The translations under genes were made by a program, and so were the position numbers. This document shows, in pieces, positions 13,258 through 21,803 of a DNA stretch of 64,000 bases (the stretch's first letter is position 1; each line of letters starts with the position of its first letter). The notes under the pieces were generated by a model. It was not told the DNA's origin, did no database searches, and worked only from the letters and a program-made list of their open reading frames with translations. This DNA comes from Branchipolynoe longqiensis (lineage: Eukaryota > Annelida > Polychaeta > Phyllodocida > Polynoidae): NCBI GenBank assembly GCA_030323885.1, contig CM059186.1, positions 152,925,064 through 152,989,063 of the forward strand, written 5' to 3'.

Positions 13258-16200
13258 GGGAGGCGGGGGGGGGGGGAGGGGGGCGGAGGGGGGGGGGGGG
13301 GGGGGGGGGGGAGGGGGGGGGTGGCGGGGGGGGGGCGGCGGGGGGGGGAGAGGGGGGAGAGGGGGGGGGGGGGGGAGGGGGGGTGGGGGGAGGGGGGGGG
13401 GGGGAGGGGGGGGAAGGGGAAATAACAAGTCGAAGCTTGCGAATCATGTTGAACATGTTGGGGGACGGCCGTGGTGCTGATTGATTGGGTGTTGGCGCAT
13501 TTTGAAAACACTCGTATGATCTGTGTGATTAATGAGTCAACCGAGCCCCGGGGTGTGGATCGGGGTGGGCCGGTAGGGGGTAGGTGGTGTAGGAGTTACT
13601 TGTGTTACACAGGTGAAGACCAGCCTAAGCCTTCCTTATATAAATAGGCGAAAATAGCAATTAGCTATTGGAACAAAGAATGTAGTATGCCTGGAACCAG
13701 TGAGCAAGCGGTTTAGTTACTATATCAGAAACAGAGTTGATGAAATGGTGGAGAGCGAGAATGCAAAAAAGACCTTGATGGCGGCGCGCCCCAGAGACCC
13801 CCCCCAGAGGTAATGCCGTTCTCGTCGATTGTCTCCGGTTAAATTGTAATCTAAAGTAGAGGTTTTTTTTATATGTTCCAACTCAATATTGTAGCGCGGG
13901 GATGGGGGGGGTGGTGGGTAATTTTTTGGGAAGGGTGGGTGGGGGGGTGTGGGTGTTTTACATGGGTTTGGACGCGGATATCGGGGATGGGAAGTGGTAT
14001 TCTTTGGAAGAAATATACAAAAGAAAATGATTAATGTTGCTTCTTGATGATGGGTTTGTGAATTTAGGCGCTCAGAAATGAATCAAGGTCTGTATAGCCC
14101 AATTTTTTGACGGTGGGTGGTGACGATTTGTTGGCCTGGTTTTCACCCTCTGGGACTCTAGATGGTACGGGGGGGGTTGGGGGGGTAAGCTTTTTGTACA
14201 TGATGTCTGATGGTATAGCTCCATATGCGGCCGTATCCCAAAACACTATCTGAATTTTATCCTACTTATCCAAACATATTAGCATTGTTTGTGCATTGAA
14301 GGGTTATTAGAAGGGGTTTAGACAAAGTCGACACAAATTTAAAATAGAACATATTGCTGTTGACACATATGCCGACCCCACCACACGACTATACGATATT
14401 TACAACCAATTGTTTTGTCCCCCAAATTCCAGGGGGGGGGGGGTACCAGGTTATCAGGGTTACCAAAGTTGGGTTTTATAGCAAAAAATTACTCTGCTTA
14501 AAACTATACCTCATGAACACTAACACACTACAGAGTATTGTGGACTTGAAATTTCACCAGTTTGTATCGCTACAGCATTATCAGTGACCCCCGGATATTA
14601 ATTTATTTTACTTTATGTATTCGGATTAATTTTCTTTATACTGATTTGTTATTTTTTTGATTTTTTAAATTTTTTATTTTATATTTATTAAAAATCCCGT
14701 GTAGTCACCCAACGGCGGAGTCGTTAATCCCTCTACCTGACCCAAATAGATTTACATAATAAAACCACCCCCAACCCCCTATCGTTATTCCAGCCCGATG
14801 ATAGTCCTACACGCCACATACTGCTTCCGTGTTAGGGGATAGTTGGGTGCTTTAACTAAAACTACATAATACAAGATTCTCCCCCCGCGCCCGACCCCGA
14901 CCCAACAGTATCCCGACCACCTCCACCGACCCTCAAGTAGATAGGGGGTTGATTTGATTGGTGGTTGGTTTAACGCTATGTTGGCGACCCACCATGGCGG
15001 ACACCTAAAGCTCGTTATTCATGGCGAAAGACGCGCGAAAGAACGAAAACGGGAAAAAAGAGGGAGAAAAGTAAGGAAAACGGAAAACTGTTTAACTTGT
15101 ATTCTGTCCATTTTCTTTTAACCACCACTTTTACACAAGAGTGTAAAAGCACACAAAGGTGAATGACAACTGTCTAAATCCAAGCAAAAACTGCGTCAGA
15201 AGGAATTAACTGTGGAAGGAGTGGTTCCACTATTCAGTGTTTATCTATATTGACACAGAATTGGTGAATTGGGAGAGAATGCAAAAAGACAAGAAGGGTG
15301 ACCCCAAAATGCTCAAGATTCGAGTTTTAAATTGTATTAATCTACATGATATCATTCTTCCTTCAACAGTAGCCAGGAAATGTTTGGTTGTTAGCGGTTT
15401 TAGGTCCTGTCAACATGCAAGGTCATATCAGGACGAAACCGGTAAATATAAAGAGGTATATGAAGAATTCTTAGATTAAGAATTTATGTGCTGATTTCAT
15501 GTACCCAGCCTTCCGACGCTTGTTCTAATGGGTTGTTCAGCAGCCCTGTCTTGAGACAGTTCTGCGGGAGTAACTACTAAGCTGCCCGATAGAAAAACTG
15601 TCAGATTTCCAGGTTATGGACACACTCACACCAATCCCAAATCTCAGGGATGAAAGTGGAATCCAGTAAAAACCACGGAAAATAAGCCGAGATTATTACA
15701 CTGATGGCGAATTTCCGCGATAACGCGGATCTTCTTCCATAGACTTAACACTGTCAGGGAATCACGGAAGAATACCGGAAGTCAGGTTTCAACTAGCCTT
15801 GATATGATTGTATTATCGCCCATACCTAACACTTTCTTGCTTAGGTTTTATGTTCTAGCCACATCTAAGGTCATATAAGAACGGGATTCGGACCACCCAA
15901 CTGTTCTCATATATACATCACATTTTGGGGAATTTTATTTAATCTTAATCGGTGAATATAAAAAATCCCGGAAAACGGAGAACCCGCGGATATATCTTTC
16001 ATCCCTGAAATCTAAAGACTGATACTCTTCTCATGCACATTTTTTTCAAAGCCCGATACCTATGGAGTGCAAAATTAGTGAATCCATGTGGATTTAACAG
16101 ATTGAAAGGATGAAAAGAATCCATGTATCCACCACTTTGCTAGAGTGTCATTCGTATCCAGTTCAGCAACTCTACACCGCTTAAGGCAAAGTCTGCTCCC

Positions 16201-19200
16201 TGAAACCAGGTTGTTTATAGTGGACAATTACCAAAATAGATTTACTTTTAGCATGGATTTAAATAGGGTCGCTGTTCACTGTTAAATGGTAGTGAATATT
16301 TGCCCTATAATGTGGCCTACTTCTGGGGCTGTGACCGGGGTTCACATTGAAGAACAGCAAAATGTTCCCAGAAAGAGCAGTAGATGGAGTGGGGTGGGGG
16401 GTGAAGGGGAAGTGATGTAATCTCTATTTGTGACAATCAAAACGGGACGGGGTGTGGGGGCTGGGGGGGGGGGGGGGGAGAGCAGAAAGAGTCATAGTAG
16501 ACTTAAAGTGGCACATGCAGATGGTTCGAAGTTTCCATCATATTTTCTTTTAAATAAATATATCAGGGTGATGAATATGATCTACTTTAGTTTTAATTTT
16601 AAAGGTTAATTTTTGGAGATATTCGAAGCCTAGTCCGATGAAAGCACCAAATTTTCGAAAACAATAAAATTATTATGGTATTATGTATTGAACTTACATA
16701 ATGGTGCACTTATTAAAAAGGCAGTGCTGCATAAAATGACACACTAAGGCAATTTAAATAGAACCTGTTACTGCTGAAGTCTATGATGTCCGAATTTTGA
16801 TGTGCTTGCCAACATATAAATGTTCATGATTACACTTCAAATATCTCCAAAGTTAGCCATTGATAATAAAAGTTACTTCAAACTAAAGTAAGTTCGGTTA
16901 TAACAATGAACCTAATACACTTATCTTTAACAACAACAAAATTAGAATCTCAAAAACCATTGGACTACGCAACTTTAAAGTAACTTAGAATTACTTCTAT
17001 GCAAAAATACATGTTTAACGAGTGCATGGATATATATATGTAATGATCAAATCTAGGTCATAATTTTGGTTTAGAAAACTTTATGCTTTCGTTGGACTAT
17101 GCTGGAAGAAATACAAATGGAAAATTAGCATTCTGTTCATAGCTCAGATAAATTAAAAATGGTAAATTTGGACATGGTGAAAATGATAAATAAATTCTAT
17201 ATAATAATTTATTCATATTTACTGCGGCATAGCATAACTTGAGATTCTATTAAATATTCTTCTTGTTTGTTTGTTTAACGCCCCCCCCCCCAATACAAAC
17301 AAACTATTGGGGGGCCTATTAAATATTATTAACCAAGGGAGGGGGTAATACATAAAGGGTGTACTAGCTACTTAGACACAAGATAATTTAATACTATTAC
17401 GAAATAGAATTGCAGTAAATACGTTATACAAACTAGTACATGTACCAGTAATCCCAGTAAATTGTGTGCATCGATTGGTTGACCCTACCCTATGCCGCAT
17501 TTTGCATGCGGGTGGCCTATGCTCGTCCTATATCACTCTCGGCCCTCGCCTCCCTTTAATTATTGTTTGTTCCTTTTTTGGGGCTTTATGGCCTAGTAAC
17601 ATCCAAGATTATATCAGGGCAGGTACCGACTTTGTAACAATGCACACTAATGGCGACTAATGCTGCCCACTGGGAGACGCTCAATTGAACCGAATCAAAG
17701 GGCCACCAGCATCATAAACAGATATCTCATGGTCATGTTTTTCTTATCTCAATACAGACTAAAGTGAAACTCGAACAGTAAATTTCACACTATGGCCTGG
17801 TTATTAACCGAAAACACCCACCTGGACGGAGACAGTAGTATTTGTCAGGCTTTATGGGCATAGCAGTCACTATGCTATGAATTAAAACTGCTCTAACTTC
17901 AGCGACATTAAAATTATTGGTTTAAAGGTGTTCATTTATAGGACCTAATTTATTCTATGGCACAGTTAGAGACTCGCAGAAAATGTTCAAATATCAGATA
18001 GGCTTTCAAAACAAATGTATTCTGATAAAGCACTTTACAACCTTTAATTTGACATATGGATGGACTTAATAGGTCAAGTAGAAGCAAAGTTATGGTGCAT
18101 AATGTATCCTAAAAATGGGCTATTTACTTCACAGTAAGTACATAAGGTTACAGGGGCAGGCACTTTGACCGGGGTAGCATCGAGCAGCCAAGGAAGGTGT
18201 GAATGACAAGTGGTATGAGCAGAGGTGAGAGTGTCAGCAAAAGTGTTATAACTCTCCAATCTCACCATATAAAAGCAAATCGCTTGGCATATACACAGAT
18301 AACACGCGTAAGAACCATATTATATTAATTTTATATGTGTGAGATTTACCCATTAGCGGCGAGGAGCTCACAAAGTGGGGTGATTTTTTTGTTCTTTTCT
18401 CAGCTGAACTGTCACATATTCTTTCTTGGAAAATGACCTAGCAGAATGTTGATATCCTAAACATTTGAATTACCATTCAACATTTGTACTGTTCATACAC
18501 AAAACATGATAAAAACAATAAGGGGTTGTTTGCACGCCATGACACTCCACACGGTCAACTTTTTCCTACGGAGCGAGGGGTGAGGACCTGTACACGCTAA
18601 TTTGCATGTCCCTAGCACAGTATGGGTAGCCGATGTCTTCTTTTTGTACTGGGAGGGGGGGGGGGGGGAACGGTCGTTAAACAAACAGACATAAAAAGGC
18701 ATGGGTACTGAATAATACATAATGAATTCTCGAGTGCAAAAAAATCCTTTGAAATATAATTTGGTAAAAATTCAATGTCACAGTACTGTATAGTTTTCTA
18801 TGTTCCGGTGATTTTATATTTCCTGCAAAGGGGGATCCTTCTCCATAGATTGTGCTTCCAACAACCAACCAAGAAAGGAAATTACTCCATTTTAGCAATT
18901 AATCCTATCGCTACCAGCGTATACTATTAGGTACTCCAAACTGAATTTTTCTTTTCATGAAGTTAATTTGTAAATGGTAGAGTTGGAAAGCTGTTATCAA
19001 TCTGATTACAAATATACATAATAATCGAAAATTGGTCTATTAGTCCCGGAGTTATGGATTTTGTTAATAATTAATTTTTGCCCTTAATTTTACACATTTT
19101 TCCTGATTCTGCAAATGCTTAAATCATGATGCTTGAGGCTGCCTGCTGAAGGCAAATTACATTTTAATCACATCATTATTCCTTTAACTTATTATTTCTA

Positions 19201-21803
19201 GTACAAATTTTAATCTAATTTTTTTCAGACCGTAGAAATACATTTAAATTTTTATTTTTTTTTAGCAATTTGACATCAAACATGGCAAATCGTGTGATTT
19301 TCACGAACCGTCCTTGATCAAATATTTACACAATTAATATCTCTGGTTATATTTGAGATACTGACTTAATTTTTGTATCAAAGATTAAGCAATATCCATA
19401 TTATGTAAAAAATCTAAAATATGTGATTACTCTAATTACCATACCAATCCTATGATTAAGTCAAAACTGATGAGAGTGAGTGCTAAATGGTGGTTAACAA
19501 TCTACACAGATTTGTAGAAAAAGAATTTTTCTATGTAATATTATATTTGTCATAACAAATATTTAGTAAAATCATATTTTATGATTGTTTCAACATTTTC
19601 AAACCTCAATTTAAAAAAAAGAAAAAGTCCTGGCCAAAGTCAGTCGTAATGGTAGGTACATCAAATCCCACTTGGGGCGCTGCGGTATAGCTGTCTCCAC
19701 TACAGCAGCTGAACTCTGTGACCTGGTTTCTATATGCCTATATTCAGGTGCTCTGTAAAACGATTTACAAATACTATGCAAATGGCTTGCCATACATGAT
19801 GTCATCAGAATTGACCAATCACAACCTTGTTTACATCTGGGAAAATTTCTAGCACATTAGGGGATACCTCTGATGGTTTTAGAAGCTGTTGACGTCAACC
19901 ACTGTTGAAAAAGTATCGAACAGATAAGTAACATTCCAAAATCATTCTAATAGCCTGACAATCCTAAATATTTAGTTATTTATCTTTCATTTGATACCTA
20001 TATTGTGTATTTCTGTCCATTCGGAAAGACACTACATCACTTTTAAATGTGTAAATCGGCGGGATCGTCGCGGAATCGGCCACCGTGATAACTGCTCGCG
20101 CTAAATTCGTGACGTTTTTATCGGGCACGAAAACGCATATTTGGGGGTTTAGCTCTGGTCATATTGTTGTGAATCTGGAGCTATTTTGAAGAGCATTAAA
20201 TTGACCAGGTGTCAGTTTTTATTTCATCAAAATCCATACAGAATTGACAAAACTACAGTGCTTTTAAATTTTTACAAGCTGTTGAAGTCAACCACTCCTG
20301 AAAAAGTAATCGAACAGATAAGTAATGTTTGAAAATCATTCTAGTGGTCTGGCAATCCTCAATATTTAGTTATTTATCTTTCATTTGATACCTATATTGT
20401 GTATATCTGTGCATTTGGAAAGACACTACAGTGCTTTAAAATGTGTGTGTGCATCGGTGGAGTCGCGGCAAAATCGGCCGCAGTGGTAGCTGCTCGCATT
20501 AAATTTGCGACGTTTTCATCGCGCACGAAAACACATATTTGGGGTTTTAGCTCTGGTCATATTGTTGTGAATCTGCTGCTATTTTGAAGGGCACTAAATT
20601 GCACAGGTTTCAGTTTTTATTTCATCAAAATCCATAAAGAATTGACAAAACTAGTGCTTTTAAATTTGTGTGTGCATCGGTGGAATCGGCGCGGCAGTTT
20701 TCATCGTGCACGAAAACGTAGGTCAATATGTAGGTCAATAGAGTACTTGGAAAGTACTACGATCATATTCTCTCAGACATATTTCCTCATCCCATTTGAT
20801 TTTCAAACGTTACTTATCTGTTGGATGACTTTTTCAACAGTGGTTGACTTCAACAGCTTGTAAAACCATGAGAGGTATCCCCTAGTGCACTAGAAATTTT
20901 ACCAGATGTAAACAAATGGTCACAACTTATTGGCTATAACCAATAGGACAAAATGTTGATTTCTAGGAAAACTAAATCATAGATAACTTTGGAACGAGGT
21001 TATATTTACTCGAATTAAAAAACCCTATAATCTATTCTGTGAGCTGTCTGTCTACCAATTTGCAGTGCTGTGCAACAATTTTACAATTTTCATGTGATGT
21101 ACCTAGTAATGGATATGACACTAAAGCTAGGGATCTCTACTTTACTGTGAAAGTAGTTATTTTTAGCTCTGATGCACTCACTCACAGCACACAACGTTCA
21201 AATATGGGTAGTATGCAGAGAGCAAGTCTCTTATTCTTTCCAATGGGAAGTTGGCATCATCAACCAGTCCTTACTACCTTAGTTTGGAGTACCTAGGTAG
21301 TACTATCAAATGGGTCGGGGGAGGTGTCAAACTCCTTAAATATAGAAACAGTATTTTACCATTTACTATTAACTTCCATGTCCATGATGATAATTACGGT
21401 AAAGCATTATTGCGTTAAATACTGGAAATTGAATAATAGACAAATCATTTATCCTATAATAAAGCAGGACCGGCAGATCATAGACATCTAACTCAGAGTA
21501 ACTGCAGGGTCAATTTTGCCAGTCACTGCCCCTGCACTTCTGCCTCTAGGCACCACGCCGACGGAGCGTGTGACATGAAAACGTATGACAGTGTGAAGCA
21601 GAGCATCTGAGAGGGATGGGCCGTATCCATTTGGATCCGATCCTCGCGTAGATCTTCCCAAATCCACTTGTGTTGAACTATAACAAAACGCCCAGTATCC
21701 ATACCTCTCCGTTCTGTGCTCCATTATTTTGCTGAACGGTTCTGTTGTCTCCACCATCCCCGTCAACTAGAGAGACCGTGCCATCAGCCGGTGGATCAGC
21801 CAT
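40..21803 (-). CDS. CLPTM1: CLPTM1 (cleft lip and palate transmembrane protein 1) gene, 5' half, seven coding exons
   Basis: Seven minus-strand exons, 21705-21803, 11427-11633, 4612-4770, 3452-3572, 2937-3022, 610-730 and 40-145, join in phase and encode roughly the first 300 residues of a CLPTM1 family protein; the rest lies beyond the left edge. Recognisable family stretches are LYVYIS, LFWKHEDLVYGDWT, NLLTG, SHWHPNMTIN, DDHTPWV and YWNL. Known CLPTM1 proteins are about 650-670-residue multipass membrane proteins, implicated in GABA-A receptor forward trafficking in vertebrates. Here the N-terminal tail, the first membrane segment (exon 2) and much of the lumenal domain are visible. Introns 1 and 2 are about 10 kb and 6.7 kb and are filled with repeats, including a complete DIRS element in the same orientation. 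Identification rests on remembered family motifs, not a search. Confidence 0.9.
146..609. repeat. CLPTM1 intron 6 with a copy of a dispersed interspersed repeat
   Basis: Roughly 361-540 resembles 34083-34370: both contain a 'cccact..gccacattatcctgaTACTGAG', 'cctatcctag.aatgc', 'aagcgacaagtata' series of blocks. It is one of several copies of a short dispersed repeat in this window. No coding capacity was seen. Exact ends are not defined. Confidence 0.55.
610..730 (-). CDS. CLPTM1: CLPTM1 coding exon 6
   Basis: The exon is 121 nt between acceptor tcatttgcag and donor gtacgt. It contains SHWHPNMTINLIDDHTPWV, one of the most conserved blocks in the family. It ends GATGACT in phase 1, so a tyrosine codon is completed by the next exon. 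Confidence 0.95.
731..2936. other. CLPTM1 intron 5: low-complexity tracts, no gene
   Basis: The stretch holds a G-rich run near 1793-1920, an AT-rich (TATA)-like tract near 2200-2420 and a partial copy of the dispersed repeat near 2466-2580 (cctatcctagtaatgc block). Open frames here are low-complexity or have no recognisable domain. Confidence 0.5.
2937..3022 (-). CDS. CLPTM1: CLPTM1 coding exon 5
   Basis: The exon is 86 nt between acceptor ccttttcag and donor gtaagt. After completing the split codon it reads LNKFKKRRFHNTINLLTG, close to the basic run and NLLTG of other CLPTM1 proteins. It ends in phase 0. Confidence 0.92.
3452..3572 (-). CDS. CLPTM1: CLPTM1 coding exon 4
   Basis: The exon is 121 nt between acceptor attttcag and donor gtgagt. 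It begins RLMANKSSIYMHVYLVRSG and carries the family pattern of a short beta-rich stretch followed by SPDPGDK. It ends in phase 1 and is completed by exon 5. Confidence 0.9.
3573..4611. other. CLPTM1 intron 3 with degraded repeats
   Basis: A G run lies at about 3727-3739. Repeated 'ttcaaggctttt' motifs in 3650-3860 suggest an old inverted-repeat element. Around 4075-4135 the text 'actgtcagggaat', 'gtaagtcaggtttca' matches the interior of the MITE at 15645-16007 and is probably a truncated copy. No gene was seen. Confidence 0.4.
4612..4770 (-). CDS. CLPTM1: CLPTM1 coding exon 3
   Basis: The exon is 159 nt (53 codons) between acceptor cttttcag and donor gtgagt. It encodes DLYVYIS, then NPAALFWKHEDLVYGDWT, which are hallmark CLPTM1 residues of the lumenal domain. 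The exon ends in phase 0. Confidence 0.93.
5349..5437 (+). repeat. DIRS left terminal arm, complement of 5572-5660
   Basis: These 89 nt are perfectly complementary to 5572-5660, so the two arms could form a long stem around 5438-5571. The sequence contains short palindromic ttaccgaggtaa-like units that recur at the other end of the element. Confidence 0.93.
5430..5465 (+). repeat. DIRS inverted terminal repeat, left copy
   Basis: 36 nt (beginning ggctagggagaggtaagc) are the perfect reverse complement of 10709-10744 at the other end. It lies just inside the unique outer arm, as expected for DIRS inverted terminal repeats that do not reach the very tips. Confidence 0.88.
5572..5706 (+). repeat. 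DIRS internal complementary region (circular-junction complement)
   Basis: Bases 5572-5660 are the reverse complement of the left terminus and bases 5661-5706 are the reverse complement of the right terminus 10734-10779. They abut with no gap. This is the arrangement proposed for DIRS1, where the internal region templates joining of the two ends into a circle. Confidence 0.93.
5790..6899 (-). CDS. DIRS tyrosine recombinase (369 aa)
   Basis: This is the integrase of the element; it would join the circular DNA copy to the target by strand exchange through a tyrosine. The catalytic set is complete: Arg207 in TGHRGQ, His316 and Arg319 in HSTRG, His339 in AHAGW, and Tyr352 in KHYNK. A lysine/arginine-rich N-terminal tail precedes a SAM-like core-binding region around residues 60-150. 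The first 151 nt of the listed ORF overlap the end of the RT ORF in another frame, so the true start may lie elsewhere or translation may be coupled; I used the first in-frame ATG. No stop or frameshift was seen. Confidence 0.93.
   Translation of the reverse strand: MGHATLAASSFTTGKRSYTIPKKTRESDAPRTASGSRRRVNDAPIGIPFLRKQLQQFGLDRITEDRIVSDAWRPGTVKMYTTYLKKWGVHCLLMKVKPTNPKISQVARFLRSLEDEGLSFGSINAARCALSIILPRIDGETVGKHHVICYLLRSIYQRNPPKPKYSRFWDVSIVFKLFQAWPHNSWLDIKQLGFKVAVLLLLVTGHRGQTIVALSLTGLEIDKQQATFDLEKLLKSNTLGDPLSTVHLDCFPNDRKLCVVSAIRAYIYKTKDLRASQQLLVSFIKPHKAISRDTLARWTITVLKLAGVDTSKYSSHSTRGAMVSKARVLGISVKRIIAHAGWKTAKSFAKHYNKRLEKPTGVAKRLLAN
6749..8599 (-). CDS. DIRS reverse transcriptase-RNase H with C-terminal DIRS domain (616 aa)
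   Basis: The RT copies element RNA. The palm motifs are VDLQDAY (Asp132) and YIDD at 196-199. RNase H follows with TTDASLEGWGA (Asp362), Glu394 in ALELRA, Asp418 in LTDNT, and LADYKSR near 468-473. Residues about 478-580 (EVDLFAS, LPCYVSW, FPPF at 541-544, QPWLP) form the domain usually compared to Dam-like methyltransferases in DIRS elements; whether it is active cannot be told. The ORF ends overlapping the recombinase ORF. No interruption was seen. The start is the first ATG after the gag stop, 65 nt downstream. Confidence 0.93.
   Translation of the reverse strand: MAGNISNHISEWHKITSDQEIIEIVRGVQIPFTQIPVQSIIPFPYNIQPVERDALTKQVHKFFEKGIIQKVTHCSGQFISNIFSRPKPNGDVRMILDLTILNKRVEYRHFKMFSLDTARDLITPDAWMASVDLQDAYYTLPIMEQYRKFLRFIWDNQLYEFTCMPNGLACAPRLFTKLLKPVFSVMARKGHIMFPYIDDSFIIASTQIGCVNAVLDLCALLTKLGFYVHQQKSVFKPTKQLKCLGFILDTQSLTVSITEQKLIKFMTTATQLIKLSKPKIRQVAVLIGIMTSYAPAVLYGKAHIKSLEIDKNLALTRTKGNFERKMFISQEGLQDIGWWMQHIASSPNPIRMAEPNTVITTDASLEGWGAHRDGVTTGGRWLDDEKSDYINALELRAIYLGLRSLVKINKSQVRILTDNTTAMAYIRNMGGTKSKSCNQLSKLIWNWAQAQQVWLTVAHIPGSQNTLADYKSRNFHDHLEWSLSTHLFNFVCEKWGTPEVDLFASRNNNKLPCYVSWHPEPDAWKVDAFAITWENNYFYIFPPFSIISRVVRKIGLEGTHAILVVPDWDTQPWLPAVSQLAKDRIRFPRKLGNLTHHGPLVVHGDVSTTPLLAFLF
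8665..10023 (-). CDS. DIRS gag-like ORF1 (about 452 aa)
   Basis: This is presumed to be the nucleic-acid-binding structural protein of the element. I chose the ATG at 10023 (MATKRSKRG) because the upstream in-frame ATG adds 17 residues with no Gag character. The protein has an acidic/Ser-rich N-terminus, a highly basic block (KKKKRKRKY) followed by a Ser/Glu/Thr run, an alpha-helical middle and an Arg/Gly-rich C-terminus (RFTRGTRPSS, GFRGRGARPG) that looks RNA-binding. No zinc knuckle is present. It has no homology I can name beyond DIRS gag-like proteins; the role comes from its position. Confidence 0.8.
   Translation of the reverse strand: MATKRSKRGAAAAEGRVPSGVDEEYDSSPVLSAGPSTQPRAHILSDPDEDAVPDVPAPPDWEARFARLESHILTAKSPVSRKRRRPSVQEDSFEDFLDTDSAVELKAPPPPSPKRRKKKKQVISSGDEFTKERAESGLRKKRKTKSKKKKRKRKYSSSESSTESTSTESDSDTVYEGVYADIGTKVAKKVEKPKAKRVKTTTLMRETVNGHFRTFKPAEVISKLGDELTGIKGVPNSIIKEMDRDVNMTDDRKKFEDVLHTVHKAVLATLTAIVPVANRMQSENKFSSLAKTMDKGIAVLAAAGNYLSFRRYENVFKSVCTDAGKEVARSKKVTDNEGKEFTLYLAPEPIKGKPLDNTKMFGGQLQYLYKEVETAAKSGKNMDGKKKQEVPRFKKSRGDFRPRRFTRGTRPSSNFGQGFRGRGARPGWTDNTARPIGRGFNSSRPFPRGGSK
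10024..10708 (-). promoter_or_regulatory. DIRS 5' leader region
   Basis: This is the noncoding 685-nt stretch between the right inverted repeat and the gag start, presumed to contain the promoter and leader of the element. A TATA-like run (atatatata) occurs at about 10061-10070. A 75-codon antisense ORF at 10175-10402 has no recognisable domain and is probably chance. Confidence 0.45.
10709..10779 (+). repeat. DIRS right terminus: inverted repeat plus outer extension
   Basis: Bases 10709-10744 are the inverted partner of 5430-5465. Bases 10734-10779 are the partner of 5661-5706 in the internal complementary region. This is the 5' end of the element in its own orientation. It is followed outside by an (AT)n run. 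Confidence 0.9.
10780..11426. other. Remainder of CLPTM1 intron 2, no gene
   Basis: An (AT)n-rich stretch lies next to the DIRS end, then unique-looking AT-rich intron sequence. I see nothing else in it. Confidence 0.5.
11427..11633 (-). CDS. CLPTM1: CLPTM1 coding exon 2 (first membrane segment)
   Basis: Acceptor ttgcag lies just above 11633 and donor gtgcct just below 11427. The exon begins VAAAAPQPAE, continues with a tryptophan, then a hydrophobic stretch around LAIRMLVIYFISSWL, then basic RRPTPPK. This matches the Pro-rich linker plus first transmembrane segment of CLPTM1 (vertebrate proteins have a similar ISSWFRR). It ends RM in phase 0 ahead of DLYVYIS in exon 3. Confidence 0.9.
11881..13421 (+). 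repeat. 1.5-kb poly-G tract with scattered A, C and T
   Basis: About 1,540 bases are almost entirely G on the plus strand (C on the CLPTM1 sense strand), broken irregularly by single A, C or T bases with no fixed period. It begins directly after the dispersed-repeat text 'aaggttatatcaggacgg' (about 11861-11879), so it may be an expanded G run of that repeat. Long Pro-rich or Gly-rich frames across it are artefacts of composition. It would be expected to form many G-quadruplexes. A sequencing or assembly artefact is a real alternative, because base calls in long G runs are unreliable. Confidence 0.9.
13422..15644. other. CLPTM1 intron 1 segment, no gene recognised
   Basis: The stretch carries further G- or C-rich patches (13540-13610, 13900-14000, 14160-14190, 14430-14445) around otherwise ordinary sequence. 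A fragment of the dispersed-repeat text 'aaggtcatatcaggacga' occurs at about 15418-15436. The 80-codon frame 15237-15479 has no recognisable domain. No splice-bounded conserved exon was seen. Confidence 0.4.
15645..16007 (+). mobile_element. MITE with CAGGGATGAAAG ends and 6-bp target duplication
   Basis: The ends CAGGGATGAAAG and, on the other side, tatctttcatccctg are inverted repeats. The element is 363 bp and is flanked on both sides by AAATCT. A second member with its own 6-bp duplication lies at 49733-50037 and a fragment near 4075-4135. There is no coding capacity. CAGGG-type tips are seen in hAT elements, but those make 8-bp duplications, so the superfamily is left open. Dispersed-repeat text around 15855-15895 lies inside. 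Confidence 0.8.
16014..19812. other. CLPTM1 intron 1 segment with dispersed-repeat copies
   Basis: A G run lies at 16468-16480. A dispersed-repeat copy spans about 17265-17690, beginning with gtttgtttaacg and a C run and containing 'catccaagattatatcagggc'. Another fragment at about 18650-18700 has a G run next to cgttaaacaaac, the reverse complement of the same head. The rest is AT-rich. No gene was seen. Confidence 0.45.
17265..17690 (+). repeat. Dispersed repeat copy with gtttgtttaacg-poly(C) head
   Basis: It shares 'gcctagtaacatccaagattatatcagggcaggtaccgactttg'-like blocks with 34083-34370 and with fragments at 11850-11880, 15400-15436 and 15845-15895. The gtttgtttaacg head is of a kind common in mollusc genomic repeats (from memory). 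Ends are approximate. Confidence 0.5.
19813..20933 (+). mobile_element. 1.1-kb non-autonomous element with ~120-bp inverted ends and internal tandem repeats
   Basis: Bases 19813-19932 and 20809-20933 are inverted copies: both contain tgtttacatctgg, ggggatacctct and caaccactgttgaaaaagt in opposite orientation. Between them a block of about 390 bp is repeated (for example, gaacagataagtaa at about 19918 and 20309, and 'acgaaaac.catatttgggg' at about 20127 and 20528), followed by a partial third. No ORF of note was found. Target duplication was not resolved. Confidence 0.7.
20934..21704. other. CLPTM1 intron 1 start, no further feature
   Basis: This is unique-looking sequence down to the exon 1 donor. 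I see no gene, repeat or RNA in it. Confidence 0.4.
21705..21803 (-). CDS. CLPTM1: CLPTM1 coding exon 1
   Basis: The ATG is at 21803-21801 in the context gcaacATGG. The exon encodes 33 residues beginning MADPPADGT, an acidic, Gly/Asn-rich cytosolic tail, and ends GGAGAG before donor gtatgg. It is exactly 33 codons, so exon 2 joins in phase 0. The tail is poorly conserved in the family; the call depends on its position and phase relative to exon 2. Confidence 0.75.

Noticed and set aside
11843..13511. Very long Pro-rich (minus) and Gly-rich (plus) open frames
   Set aside because: They exist only because poly-G/poly-C has no stop codons in several frames; there is no start context, domain or splice logic.
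15237..15479. 80-codon ORF in CLPTM1 intron 1
   Set aside because: There is no domain, and its end overlaps dispersed-repeat text.
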